Of a DNA stretch of 64,000 bases, positions 8,873 to 16,543 are shown in pieces. The stretch comes from Hymenobacter cellulosivorans. GTDB lineage: Bacteria > Bacteroidota > Bacteroidia > Cytophagales > Hymenobacteraceae. The stretch's first letter is position 1, and each line of letters opens with the position of its first letter. The position numbers were made by a program, and so were the translations under genes. The stretch spans positions 3,600,501 through 3,664,500 of the forward strand of contig NZ_CP095049.1 of the NCBI RefSeq assembly GCF_022919135.1, written 5' to 3'. The notes beneath the pieces are model-generated. The model made no database searches and was not told where the DNA came from. It was given only the letters and a program-made list of their open reading frames with translations.

Positions 8873-9548
8873 AAATCCTTTTCCTGAACTAAATGCATTT
8901 ATAGAAGTATATAATCAAGCACTTCAGAAAGCCCAAAGCAAGGCAATATTTGTGCGAGGTATTGAAATACAAGAGGCGCAAGTTGAAGAGTTGAAGCAGC
9001 TTATTGAGGAAATAAAACTTCAAAAAGCAATTGCTGTTGAAGAAAAGGATGAGAAAAAGGCAAATCTCATTCTCTGCTTTGAGCTATGTGCCACTGCTGT
9101 AAAGAACGAGTTGTATTTTGTAATGAGCTTGAAGAGAGATGAGCCTGATTTTGCTTGGCAAGCTCTGATTGATGCTCAATATCAAATTTCACTAGCTATT
9201 AGAAACCATCCATTTGACGGCAGGTATTTGCAAGGGTACGCTCATAGATTGCATTTATATGAAAACATAATATTCCCGAAAATGTATTTTGCTAGTAGGG
9301 GCTGTGTTGTGTCAAGCTCCGAATGCTCTGTATGTAGAGGTGACATGGAAGATTGTGAGCATATAAAAGGATATGCTTATATGGGTGAAATATGTTATGA
9401 AATTATTAATGAAATAAAATCGATAGATGAAATATCATTGGTTGAAAATCCTGCTGATAAGTCATGTCGAATGTTGTCATTTACTGAAGATGGAAAGTCT
9501 ATTGATATATTCACGCATAGAGAAATTGTTAAGAAAGCTGATGGGTGA
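8865..9548 (+). CDS. Unknown Cys/His-cluster protein, third gene of AT-rich island
   Basis: The protein has 227 residues. The N-terminal third is helical and probably coiled-coil (residues about 30-66, rich in E, K and Q). The middle is helical. Residues 147-177 hold a compact metal-site candidate: Cys147, Cys154-x2-Cys157, Cys164-x-His166 and Cys177, within the pattern CSVCRGDMEDCEH then GYAYMGEIC. Such clusters usually bind zinc and mediate protein or nucleic-acid contacts. There is no export signal or catalytic motif that I recognise. It starts inside the end of the preceding gene and ends the operon. Stoichiometric production with the 166-residue protein suggests a complex, but this is inference. 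Confidence 0.75.
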   Translation: MNKNPFPELNAFIEVYNQALQKAQSKAIFVRGIEIQEAQVEELKQLIEEIKLQKAIAVEEKDEKKANLILCFELCATAVKNELYFVMSLKRDEPDFAWQALIDAQYQISLAIRNHPFDGRYLQGYAHRLHLYENIIFPKMYFASRGCVVSSSECSVCRGDMEDCEHIKGYAYMGEICYEIINEIKSIDEISLVENPADKSCRMLSFTEDGKSIDIFTHREIVKKADG

Positions 9549-9797
9549 AATTTTTACAATGAAATATTATAGTTAGGGTTTTATGTAAAGATACGCACTG
9601 CTTTTTCGGGTTACTTGGCCCCACCATGCCCAAATCCTAAAGCTTTATGCTAAGATCGTAGAATGTTGGTGCGGGAAAAATGGTGAACTAGTGGACGCCA
9701 AAAGTGCCTAGCACCGCCCCGTGGCGCCGGCCCGTGTAGCGGCCGGCTTCCCTGCTGCTGTCGTAGCGGGGGCCGCGGGGTGCGGCAGCCCGTCCCG
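9549..9797. other. Island right junction and GH78 leader
   Basis: The first 50 or so bases remain AT-rich, then the composition returns to that of the host. A short palindrome (GCCGGC and its complement around CCGTGTAGC) lies near 9727-9748. No tRNA, att-like duplication or gene is seen. Confidence 0.5.
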
Positions 9798-12563
9798 ATG
9801 AACCTGCGCATTGTACTTTCTTCGCTTCTCACCGCCCTGCTGCTCACGGCCTTTCGCGCCGACAAGCCCGCGGCCGTGCAGCTGCAGCGCCTGCGCTGCG
9901 AGCTGCTCACCAACCCCGAAGGCATCGACGCCACCACCCCGCGCCTGAGCTGGGAGCTGAGCGGCCCGGCCCGCGGCCTGGAGCAAACCGCCTACCAGGT
10001 GCTGGTGGCCTCCACCCCCGACAAGCTGGCCGCCGACGAGGGCGACCTGTGGAACTCCGGCCAGGTCGCGTCGGCCCAATCGGTGCACGTGCGCTACGCC
10101 GGCCAGCCGCTGCGCAGCCGCACCCGCTGCTACTGGAAGGTGCGCACCTGGACCAGCCAGGGCCCCTCGGCCTGGAGCGCGCCGGCTTCCTGGAGCATGG
10201 GCCTGCTCAACTACCTCGACTGGAAAGGCCGCTGGATCGGCTTCGACCGCGCCTTTCCCTGGGACAAGGAAGAAAGCCACGCCCGCCTCTCGGCCCGCTA
10301 CTTCCGCAAGGAGTTCCAGGCCGACAAGCCCATCCGCCAGGCCACGGCCTACATCATCGGGCTGGGCCTGTACGAGCTGCACCTGAACGGGCAGCGGGTA
10401 GGGGAGCAGGTGCTGGCCCCCGGCCCCACCGACTACGGCCAGGGCGTGAAGTACAACACCTACGACGTGACCGGCCTGCTCAAAGCCGGCCCCAACGCGG
10501 TGGGCGTGACCCTGGGCAACGGCCGCTTCTACGCCATGCGGCAGAACTACAAGCCCTACAAAATCAAGACCTTCGGCTACCCCAAGCTGCTCATGCAGAT
10601 TGAGGTGACCTACGCCGACGGCACGCGCGACATCGTCAAGACCGACGACACCTGGCAGGGCACCGCCGACGGCCCCATCCGCACCAACAACGAGTACGAC
10701 GGCGAGGAATACGACGCCACCAAGGAAATGAGCGGCTGGGCCTCGGCCGGCTTCGACGCCAAAAGCTGGCTCAAGGCCGAGCTGGTGCAGGAGCCCGGCG
10801 GCGCCTTCGAGGCGCAGATGAACGAGAACATGAAGGTGATGGAAACGCTCAAGCCCGTGGCCATCAAGCCCCTGGCTGGCGGCAAGTACATCCTCGACAT
10901 GGGCCAGAACCTGGCCGGCTGGCTGCGCCTGCGGGTGCAGGGCAAAGCCGGGAATAAGGTGACGCTGCGCTTCGCCGAGACCCTGCAGCCCAGCGGCGAG
11001 CTGTACGTGCGCAACCTGCGCGACGCCCTGGTCACCGACGTGTACAGCTTAAAAGGCGGCACCCGCGAAACCTGGGAGCCACGCTTCGTCTACCACGGGT
11101 TCCGCTACGTGGAAATCAGCGGCTGGCCCGCCGGCGCGGCGCCCACCCTGGCCGACTTCGACGGCCGCGTGGTATATGACGACATGGCCACCACCGGCGC
11201 GCTGACTACTTCCGACGCCACCATCAACCAGGTGTACCGCAACGCCTACTGGGGCATCCGCAGCAACTACAAGGGCATGCCCGTGGACTGCCCGCAGCGC
11301 AACGAGCGGCAGCCCTGGCTCGGCGACCGGACCACCGGGGCCTACGGCGAGAGTTTCGTGTTCGATAACAGCCGCCTCTACGCCAAGTGGCTGCGCGACA
11401 TCGAGCAGGCCCAGAAAGCCGACGGCAGCATCCCCGACGTGGCCCCCGCCTTCTGGCGCTACTACGGCGACAACGTGACCTGGCCCGGCACCTACCTCAC
11501 CGTGGCCGACATGCTCTACCGCCAGTACGGCGACGAGCAGGTGCTGGCCCGCCACTACGACTCCATGCGCCGCTGGCTCGTCTACATGGGCCAGAACTAC
11601 TCCGAAAACGGCCTCGTGACCAAGGACAAGTACGGCGACTGGTGTGTGCCGCCGGAGTCGGAGAAGCTCATCCACTCCAAGGATCCCGCCCGCAACACCG
11701 ACGGCGTGCTCATTGCCAGCAGCACCTATTACCATATGCTGAACCTGATGCGCGGTTTCGCCGGCACCCTGGGCAAGACCAAGGACGCCGACGAGTACAC
11801 CCAGCAGATGGCCACGCTGAAAACGGCCTTCAATCAGAAATTTCTGAACCCGGAAAGCTGCCAGTATTCGAACAACACCGTAACGGCCAACCTGTTGCCG
11901 TTGTCCTACGGCATGGTGCCGCCCGAGGCCGAGGCCAAGGTCTTCCAGAACATCGTCGACAAAATCATGGTGGAAAATAAAGGCCACATCAGCACCGGCG
12001 TCATTGGCACCCAGTGGCTGATGCGCGGCCTCACCCAGCGCGGCCGCCCCGACGTGGCTTTGCGCCTGGCCTCCAACCGCGACTACCCCAGCTGGGGCTA
12101 CATGGCCGCCAACGGGGCCACCACCATCTGGGAGCTGTGGAACGGCAACACCGCCGACCCGGCCATGAACTCGCAAAACCACGTGATGCTGCTCGGCGAC
12201 CTGCTCATCTGGCAGTACGAAAACCTGGCCGGCATCAAATCCGCCCCCGACGCGCCGGGCTTCCAGCGCCTGGAGATGAAGCCCACGCCCACGGCTGGTT
12301 TGACCTCGGTCAACGCTTCCTACCAATCGGTGCGCGGCCTGATCAAAAGCAGCTGGAAGCAGGACGCCAAGCGCTTCAGCTGGAATATCACGGTGCCCGG
12401 CAACACCAAGGCCCTGGTCTACATCCCGGCCAAGGACGCGGAGAAGGTGCAGGAAGGTGGCAAGAAAGCCACGTCGGCACCAGGCGTAAAGTTCCTGCGC
12501 CAGGAAGGCGACCGGGCCGTGTTTGAAGTCGGCTCCGGCGACTACGCTTTCGTGGTGAAATAA
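9798..12563 (+). CDS. GH78 alpha-L-rhamnosidase, secreted
   Basis: The 921-residue protein starts at ATG 9798; an in-frame GTG at 9780 lacks support. A short signal-like helix (NLRIVLSSLLTALLLTAF) is followed by the N-terminal fibronectin-like domain with TPRLSWEL, then beta-sandwich domains with GLGLYELHLNGQRVG. The (alpha/alpha)6 barrel contains MPVDCPQRNERQPWLGD near residues 495-510, the GH78 catalytic loop with its acidic residues. The C-terminal beta domain is also present. GH78 enzymes hydrolyse terminal alpha-L-rhamnose by inversion. It lies 20 bp upstream of the GH105 gene, a typical pectin pairing, and was probably next to the GH2 gene before the island inserted. Confidence 0.92.
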   Translation: MNLRIVLSSLLTALLLTAFRADKPAAVQLQRLRCELLTNPEGIDATTPRLSWELSGPARGLEQTAYQVLVASTPDKLAADEGDLWNSGQVASAQSVHVRYAGQPLRSRTRCYWKVRTWTSQGPSAWSAPASWSMGLLNYLDWKGRWIGFDRAFPWDKEESHARLSARYFRKEFQADKPIRQATAYIIGLGLYELHLNGQRVGEQVLAPGPTDYGQGVKYNTYDVTGLLKAGPNAVGVTLGNGRFYAMRQNYKPYKIKTFGYPKLLMQIEVTYADGTRDIVKTDDTWQGTADGPIRTNNEYDGEEYDATKEMSGWASAGFDAKSWLKAELVQEPGGAFEAQMNENMKVMETLKPVAIKPLAGGKYILDMGQNLAGWLRLRVQGKAGNKVTLRFAETLQPSGELYVRNLRDALVTDVYSLKGGTRETWEPRFVYHGFRYVEISGWPAGAAPTLADFDGRVVYDDMATTGALTTSDATINQVYRNAYWGIRSNYKGMPVDCPQRNERQPWLGDRTTGAYGESFVFDNSRLYAKWLRDIEQAQKADGSIPDVAPAFWRYYGDNVTWPGTYLTVADMLYRQYGDEQVLARHYDSMRRWLVYMGQNYSENGLVTKDKYGDWCVPPESEKLIHSKDPARNTDGVLIASSTYYHMLNLMRGFAGTLGKTKDADEYTQQMATLKTAFNQKFLNPESCQYSNNTVTANLLPLSYGMVPPEAEAKVFQNIVDKIMVENKGHISTGVIGTQWLMRGLTQRGRPDVALRLASNRDYPSWGYMAANGATTIWELWNGNTADPAMNSQNHVMLLGDLLIWQYENLAGIKSAPDAPGFQRLEMKPTPTAGLTSVNASYQSVRGLIKSSWKQDAKRFSWNITVPGNTKALVYIPAKDAEKVQEGGKKATSAPGVKFLRQEGDRAVFEVGSGDYAFVVK

Positions 12564-12583
12564 AAGGATTGACGGATACACCT

Positions 12584-13819
12584 ATGATCTTGAAAACGAA
12601 TACCTACCGGACTGGCCTGCTGGCGTTGTCCCTGACTTTTGGGATGGGCAGTAGTTGCGTCAGTGCATCGGTGGCGGTGCCTAGTGGTGAGCAGTTGGCG
12701 GCGGGCACGGTGCAGCCCGCGCCAGCCCCGGCGAAATGGTCGGAGCGTATGTTGCAGTCGGTGCTGAAGCGCAGCCCGTGGATGGCCGACGCCAGCCAAA
12801 AAGACACCTGGGGCTACACCCAGGGCCTAATTATCTACGCCCTGGAGCAGGTGTGGCGCCAAACCAAGGACCCGCAGTACCTGGCCTACATTCAGCGCTA
12901 CGGCGACAAGATGATTGACGCCCAGGGCCAGATCAAAACCTATAAGCCGGAGGATTTCAACCTCGACAACCTCAACTCGGGCAAGGTGCTGTTTAACCTC
13001 TACGCCCAGACCAAGGACGAGAAGTACCGCAAGGCCCTCGACCAGCTCCGCGAGCAGCTGCGCAAACAGCCCCGCACGAGTGAAGGCGGCTACTGGCACA
13101 AGCTCAAGTACCCGCAGCAAATGTGGCTCGATGGAGCCTACATGGCCAGTCCGTTTCTGGCCCAGTACGCGGCTACTTTCAATGAGCCGGCCGCTTTCGA
13201 CGAGGTAGCCAACCAGCTGATTTTGCTGGAAAAGCACCTGCGCGACCCCCAAACCGGCCTGCTCTACCATGGCTACGACGAAAGCCGGCAGCAGATTTGG
13301 GCCAACAAAACCACCGGTGCCTCGCCCAACGTCTGGGGCCGGGCTATGGGCTGGTACGGTATGGCCCTGGTCGACGTGCTGGACTACTTCCCCGCCAAGC
13401 ACCCGCAGCGCAAGGAGCTGCTCCAGATTCTGGACCGCCTGGCCGTGGCCGTAGTGAAGTACCAGGACCCCAAATCGGGGTTGTGGTACCAGGTGGTGGA
13501 TCAGCCCGCCAAGGCCGGCAACTACCTGGAGGCCTCGGCGTCGAGCATGTTCGTGTATGCCTTGGCGAAAGGGACCAACCGCGGTTATTTGCCCAAAACC
13601 TACCGCAGCGCGGCTGAGAAAGGTTACGCCGGCATCACCCGGCAGCTGGTGGAAGTGAAGCCCGATGGGGAAGTCAACCTGCTGCAGGTGTGCGAAGTAG
13701 CCGGCCTGAGCGCCGACCGGGACGGTAGCTACGAGTACTACATCAAGGAGCCGATTCGGGTAAATGACCCCAAGGGAACCGGCCCATTTATTCTGGCCAG
13801 TCTGGAGCTCAACCAATAG
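12584..13819 (+). CDS. GH105 unsaturated rhamnogalacturonyl hydrolase, exported
   Basis: The 411-residue protein starts at ATG 12584 with a signal segment that may carry a lipobox-like Cys (GMGSSC). It matches the YteR/RhiN family: WGYTQGLIIYALEQVW, FNLDNLNSGKVLFNLY, YWHKLKYPQQMWLDGAYMASPF with the catalytic Asp near residue 183, and WGRAMGWYGMALVDVLDYFP. These enzymes hydrate the C4-C5 double bond left by pectate or rhamnogalacturonan lyases and release the unsaturated uronate. It is 20 bp downstream of GH78 and 28 bp upstream of the next gene, so it belongs to the same operon. The family call is firm. Confidence 0.93.
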   Translation: MILKTNTYRTGLLALSLTFGMGSSCVSASVAVPSGEQLAAGTVQPAPAPAKWSERMLQSVLKRSPWMADASQKDTWGYTQGLIIYALEQVWRQTKDPQYLAYIQRYGDKMIDAQGQIKTYKPEDFNLDNLNSGKVLFNLYAQTKDEKYRKALDQLREQLRKQPRTSEGGYWHKLKYPQQMWLDGAYMASPFLAQYAATFNEPAAFDEVANQLILLEKHLRDPQTGLLYHGYDESRQQIWANKTTGASPNVWGRAMGWYGMALVDVLDYFPAKHPQRKELLQILDRLAVAVVKYQDPKSGLWYQVVDQPAKAGNYLEASASSMFVYALAKGTNRGYLPKTYRSAAEKGYAGITRQLVEVKPDGEVNLLQVCEVAGLSADRDGSYEYYIKEPIRVNDPKGTGPFILASLELNQ

Positions 13820-13847
13820 CCCTCCAGACTAGCCCCAACCACCCCGC

Positions 13848-14978
13848 ATGAAAAAGACAGTTCTGACTTTATTAGGTAGCCTGCTGCTGCTAAGCGCCGC
13901 GGCCCAGACCAAGCCCTGGAAGCACGGCATCCTCACCGACGAGTTTATCCTAGAGAAAATGCCCTTTCCGGAAAGCCACGCCGCCACCATTGCCGAAACG
14001 CCCCGGGGCCTGGTCACGGCCTGGTTTGGGGGCACCAAGGAGCGTAACCCCGACGTCGGCATCTGGATCAGCCGGCAGGAAGACGGCCGCTGGACCGCCC
14101 CGGTGGAAGTAGCCAACGGCGTGCAGAGCGAAACCCTGCGCTACCCGACCTGGAACCCGGTCCTCTACCAGGTGCCCGGCGGCGAGCTGCTGCTCTTCTA
14201 CAAAATCGGCCCCAAGCCCTCCGACTGGAAAGGCTACCTGCGCCGCTCCACCGACGACGGCGTGACGTGGTCGGCCGCGGAGGCGCTGCCCGACGGCTAC
14301 ATCGGGCCGGTGAAAAACAAGCCGGTTTTGCTGGCCGACGGCCGTTTGCTGAGCCCCACCAGCACCGAAGGCAGCGGGGGCTGGCGCGTACACCTGGAGG
14401 AAACCGCCGACAACGGCAAAACCTGGAAAATGATTGGCCCCATCGAAAACGGGGAAACCAAAGGCGCCATTCAGCCCAGCATTCTAAAGCACAAAAACGG
14501 CCAGCTCCAGCTGCTCTGCCGCAGCCGCGACCGGGCCATTCTGGAATCATGGTCGTCGGACCAGGGCCGGACCTGGACCCCGCTGGCCAAAACCACGCTG
14601 CCCGGCAACAACTCCGGCACCGACGCCGTGACGCTCAAGGACGGCCGTCAATTGCTGGTCTACAACCACGTGCTGCCGCCCGGCACCTTGGCCAAAGGCC
14701 CGCGCACCCCGCTGAACGTGTCGGTTTCCAAGGACGGCAAAACCTGGTACGCGGCGGCCATTCTGGAAGACTCGCCCATCAGCCAGTATTCCTATCCGTC
14801 GGTGATTCAAACCCGGGACGGGCTGGTGCATTTCGTGTATACCTGGCGGCGCAAGAGCATCAAGCATGCCGTGCTGGACCCGAAAAAGATGAAGCTGGTG
14901 AAAATTAAGGACGGCAAATGGCCCGCCATCAAAGGCTACAAAGCCCCGGAAGGCGCCGCCGAAATTACCAAGGACTGA
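13848..14978 (+). CDS. Sialidase-fold (BNR_2) exported hydrolase
   Basis: The 376-residue protein has a signal peptide (cleavage after SAAAQ) and a six-bladed propeller with Asp-box motifs STDDGVTW, TADNGKTW, SSDQGRTW and VSKDGKTW at regular spacing. The N-terminal ESHAATIAETPRGLVTAWFGG strand is typical of the PF13088 sialidase-like family. In Bacteroidota pectin loci, members act on rhamnose-glucuronate, Kdo or related bonds rather than sialic acid, and some are lyases. No specific substrate can be assigned. It lies 28 bp after GH105 and 8 bp before the esterase, so it is in the same operon. This is the second sialidase-fold protein in the + half. Confidence 0.85.
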   Translation: MKKTVLTLLGSLLLLSAAAQTKPWKHGILTDEFILEKMPFPESHAATIAETPRGLVTAWFGGTKERNPDVGIWISRQEDGRWTAPVEVANGVQSETLRYPTWNPVLYQVPGGELLLFYKIGPKPSDWKGYLRRSTDDGVTWSAAEALPDGYIGPVKNKPVLLADGRLLSPTSTEGSGGWRVHLEETADNGKTWKMIGPIENGETKGAIQPSILKHKNGQLQLLCRSRDRAILESWSSDQGRTWTPLAKTTLPGNNSGTDAVTLKDGRQLLVYNHVLPPGTLAKGPRTPLNVSVSKDGKTWYAAAILEDSPISQYSYPSVIQTRDGLVHFVYTWRRKSIKHAVLDPKKMKLVKIKDGKWPAIKGYKAPEGAAEITKD

Positions 14979-14986
14979 ATCCACTC

Positions 14987-16405
14987 ATGTTCAAACCGCT
15001 TTACTTCTTCGCTGCCGGGCTTCTACTCACGGTTGCTACCACCGCCCGGGCCCAAACCTCGGACGAGCAATACCGCGAGCCGCTGCAGCAGGTGCTCGAC
15101 GAAATCCAGCAGCGCTACGGGGTGAAAATCCGGCCCGACGCGGCCATGGTCAAGGACAAGTACGTGACCTACGCCCAGTGGCGCTTCCGCCCCGACGTGG
15201 AGGAAACCCTGCGCAACGTGCTGGGCCCCCTCGATTATCAGGCCGCCAAAACGGGCGACAAAACTTACAAGCTCAAAACCTACCAGTACCATCTCAAAAC
15301 GCCGGAAGAAGGCGTCAGCCAGCTAAAAGAGTTGGCTGCCCGCTACCACGACCAGGCCAGTTGGGAACAGCGCAAAGCGGAACTGCGCAGCTGTATCTGG
15401 GACGCGTTGCGGCTTTCCCCGCTGCCCGCCAAGCCCGCCAGCAAGCCCCTCATCACGAACAAACGCACGTACGACGGTTACACGGTAGAAAATGTGGCCC
15501 TGGAAACCCTGCCCGGCGTGTACGTCACCGGCTCCCTGTACCGCCCGCTCAAGCCCACGGGCAAAATTCCGGTTATCATCAGCCCCGACGGCCACTTCGG
15601 CGACGGGCGCTACCGGGCCGATGCTCAAAAGCGCTGCGCCACGCTAGCCCGCATGGGCGCCCTGGTCTACAGCTACGATTTGTTTGCCTGGGGCGAGTCG
15701 CTGCTACAGTTCAAGCCCGAGGACCACCGCCGCAGCCTGGCCATGACGGTGCAGGCCCTGAACGGCCTGCGGGCCCTGGACTTTCTGCTAACGCAGAAAA
15801 ACGCCGATACGGACCGGGTAGCCGTGACCGGTGGCTCGGGTGGCGGCAGCCAGACCATGCTGCTCACCGCCCTCGACGACCGAATTAAAGTCGGTGTGCC
15901 AGTAGTCATGCTCTCGACCTACCACAGCGGGGGCTGCCCCTGCGAAAGCGGCATGCCGGTACACCTCTGCGGGGGCGGCACCAACAACGCCGAATTGGCT
16001 GCTATGGCCGCCCCGCGCCCCATGCTGGCCATAACCGACGGTGGCGACTGGACCGCCCAGACGCCCGGCGTAGTCATGCCTTACCTGCAGAACATCTATG
16101 GCTACTACGGCAAGCCCGGCTTGGTACAGAACGCGCATTTTCCCAAGGAGGGCCACGATTACGGTGCCTCCAAGCGCCAAGCCATGTACCAGTTTATGGC
16201 CCAGCACCTGGCCCTGAACCTGCGCATGGCCCAGGATGCCAGCGGCCAGCTAGACGAAACCAAGGTGACCGTGGAGAAGCAGGAGCAACAGCTGGTATTC
16301 GGTCCGAAAGGGGAGGGGCTGCCGGCCAATGCCATCCACAGCTTCGAGGCTTTGCAGGCCTTGTTCAACCAGACTGCGGTGCCAGGCCAGGCCGACAAGA
16401 ATTAG
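14987..16405 (+). CDS. STN-like domain fused to alpha/beta-hydrolase (acetyl esterase type), exported
   Basis: The 472-residue protein starts at ATG 14987, 8 bp after the preceding stop. After the signal peptide, residues about 25-95 resemble an STN (secretin/TonB N-terminal) domain: PLQQVLDEIQQRYGVKI, then VEETLRNVLGPLDY. The C-terminal two thirds is an alpha/beta hydrolase of the acetyl-xylan-esterase/prolyl-oligopeptidase type. The nucleophile Ser is in TGGSGGGSQT (about residue 284) and the His in KEGHDYG (about 388). A Cys-rich CPCESGMPVHLCGGG loop lies between them. It may deacetylate pectin-derived oligosaccharides. The STN-esterase fusion is unusual; the STN assignment is by pattern only. 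Confidence 0.75.
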   Translation: MFKPLYFFAAGLLLTVATTARAQTSDEQYREPLQQVLDEIQQRYGVKIRPDAAMVKDKYVTYAQWRFRPDVEETLRNVLGPLDYQAAKTGDKTYKLKTYQYHLKTPEEGVSQLKELAARYHDQASWEQRKAELRSCIWDALRLSPLPAKPASKPLITNKRTYDGYTVENVALETLPGVYVTGSLYRPLKPTGKIPVIISPDGHFGDGRYRADAQKRCATLARMGALVYSYDLFAWGESLLQFKPEDHRRSLAMTVQALNGLRALDFLLTQKNADTDRVAVTGGSGGGSQTMLLTALDDRIKVGVPVVMLSTYHSGGCPCESGMPVHLCGGGTNNAELAAMAAPRPMLAITDGGDWTAQTPGVVMPYLQNIYGYYGKPGLVQNAHFPKEGHDYGASKRQAMYQFMAQHLALNLRMAQDASGQLDETKVTVEKQEQQLVFGPKGEGLPANAIHSFEALQALFNQTAVPGQADKN

Positions 16406-16420
16406 GTCTGCCCCCGTGTA

Positions 16421-16459
16421 GCGCGGTTCGGCGCCTGCGCCGTGGGTGCCGAACCGCGC
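16421..16459. repeat. 12-bp perfect inverted repeat (hairpin) after esterase gene
   Basis: GCGCGGTTCGGC at 16421-16432 pairs with GCCGAACCGCGC at 16448-16459 around a 15-nt loop. There is no T-run, so it is a processing/terminator-like hairpin or an interspersed palindrome rather than a classical terminator. A second small palindrome (TTGGCGC / GCGCCAA) lies at 16487-16511, just before the GH141 gene. Confidence 0.7.
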
Positions 16460-16543
16460 CGTCTGCCCGAATAACCCAGAACCACCTTGGCGCCTTTGGC
16501 GCCAGCGCCAAGTACAGTTCAGCGCTACACTCAGACCCGCTTG

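Larger units (their letters stand above)
7526..9600. other. AT-rich genomic island with three unknown genes
   Basis: Base composition changes sharply just after the GH2 stop and changes back near 9600, from strongly GC-rich to strongly AT-rich and back. Codon use changes with it, using AAA, GAA, ATA and TTA codons that neighbours avoid. The island contains exactly three + strand genes with a 26-bp gap and an 8-bp overlap, so it looks like one operon. It splits a run of glycosidase genes. I see no integrase, transposase, tRNA or flanking direct repeat. The three products (GIY-YIG-like, small hydrophobic-centre protein, Cys/His-cluster protein) fit a cargo or defence cassette better than metabolism, but the function is not known. 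Confidence 0.85.

Noticed and set aside
7526..9600. AT-rich island as a prophage or integrative element
   Set aside because: No integrase, phage structural gene, tRNA junction or direct repeats are visible; only three small genes are present.
11049..12581. 510-codon - strand frame opposite GH78
   Set aside because: No recognisable domain and typical shadow composition; the + strand carries a complete GH78.
13848..14978. True sialic-acid sialidase
   Set aside because: Asp boxes are present, but the neighbours are pectin enzymes and no sialic-acid catabolic genes (nanA, nanE) are in view; substrate left open.
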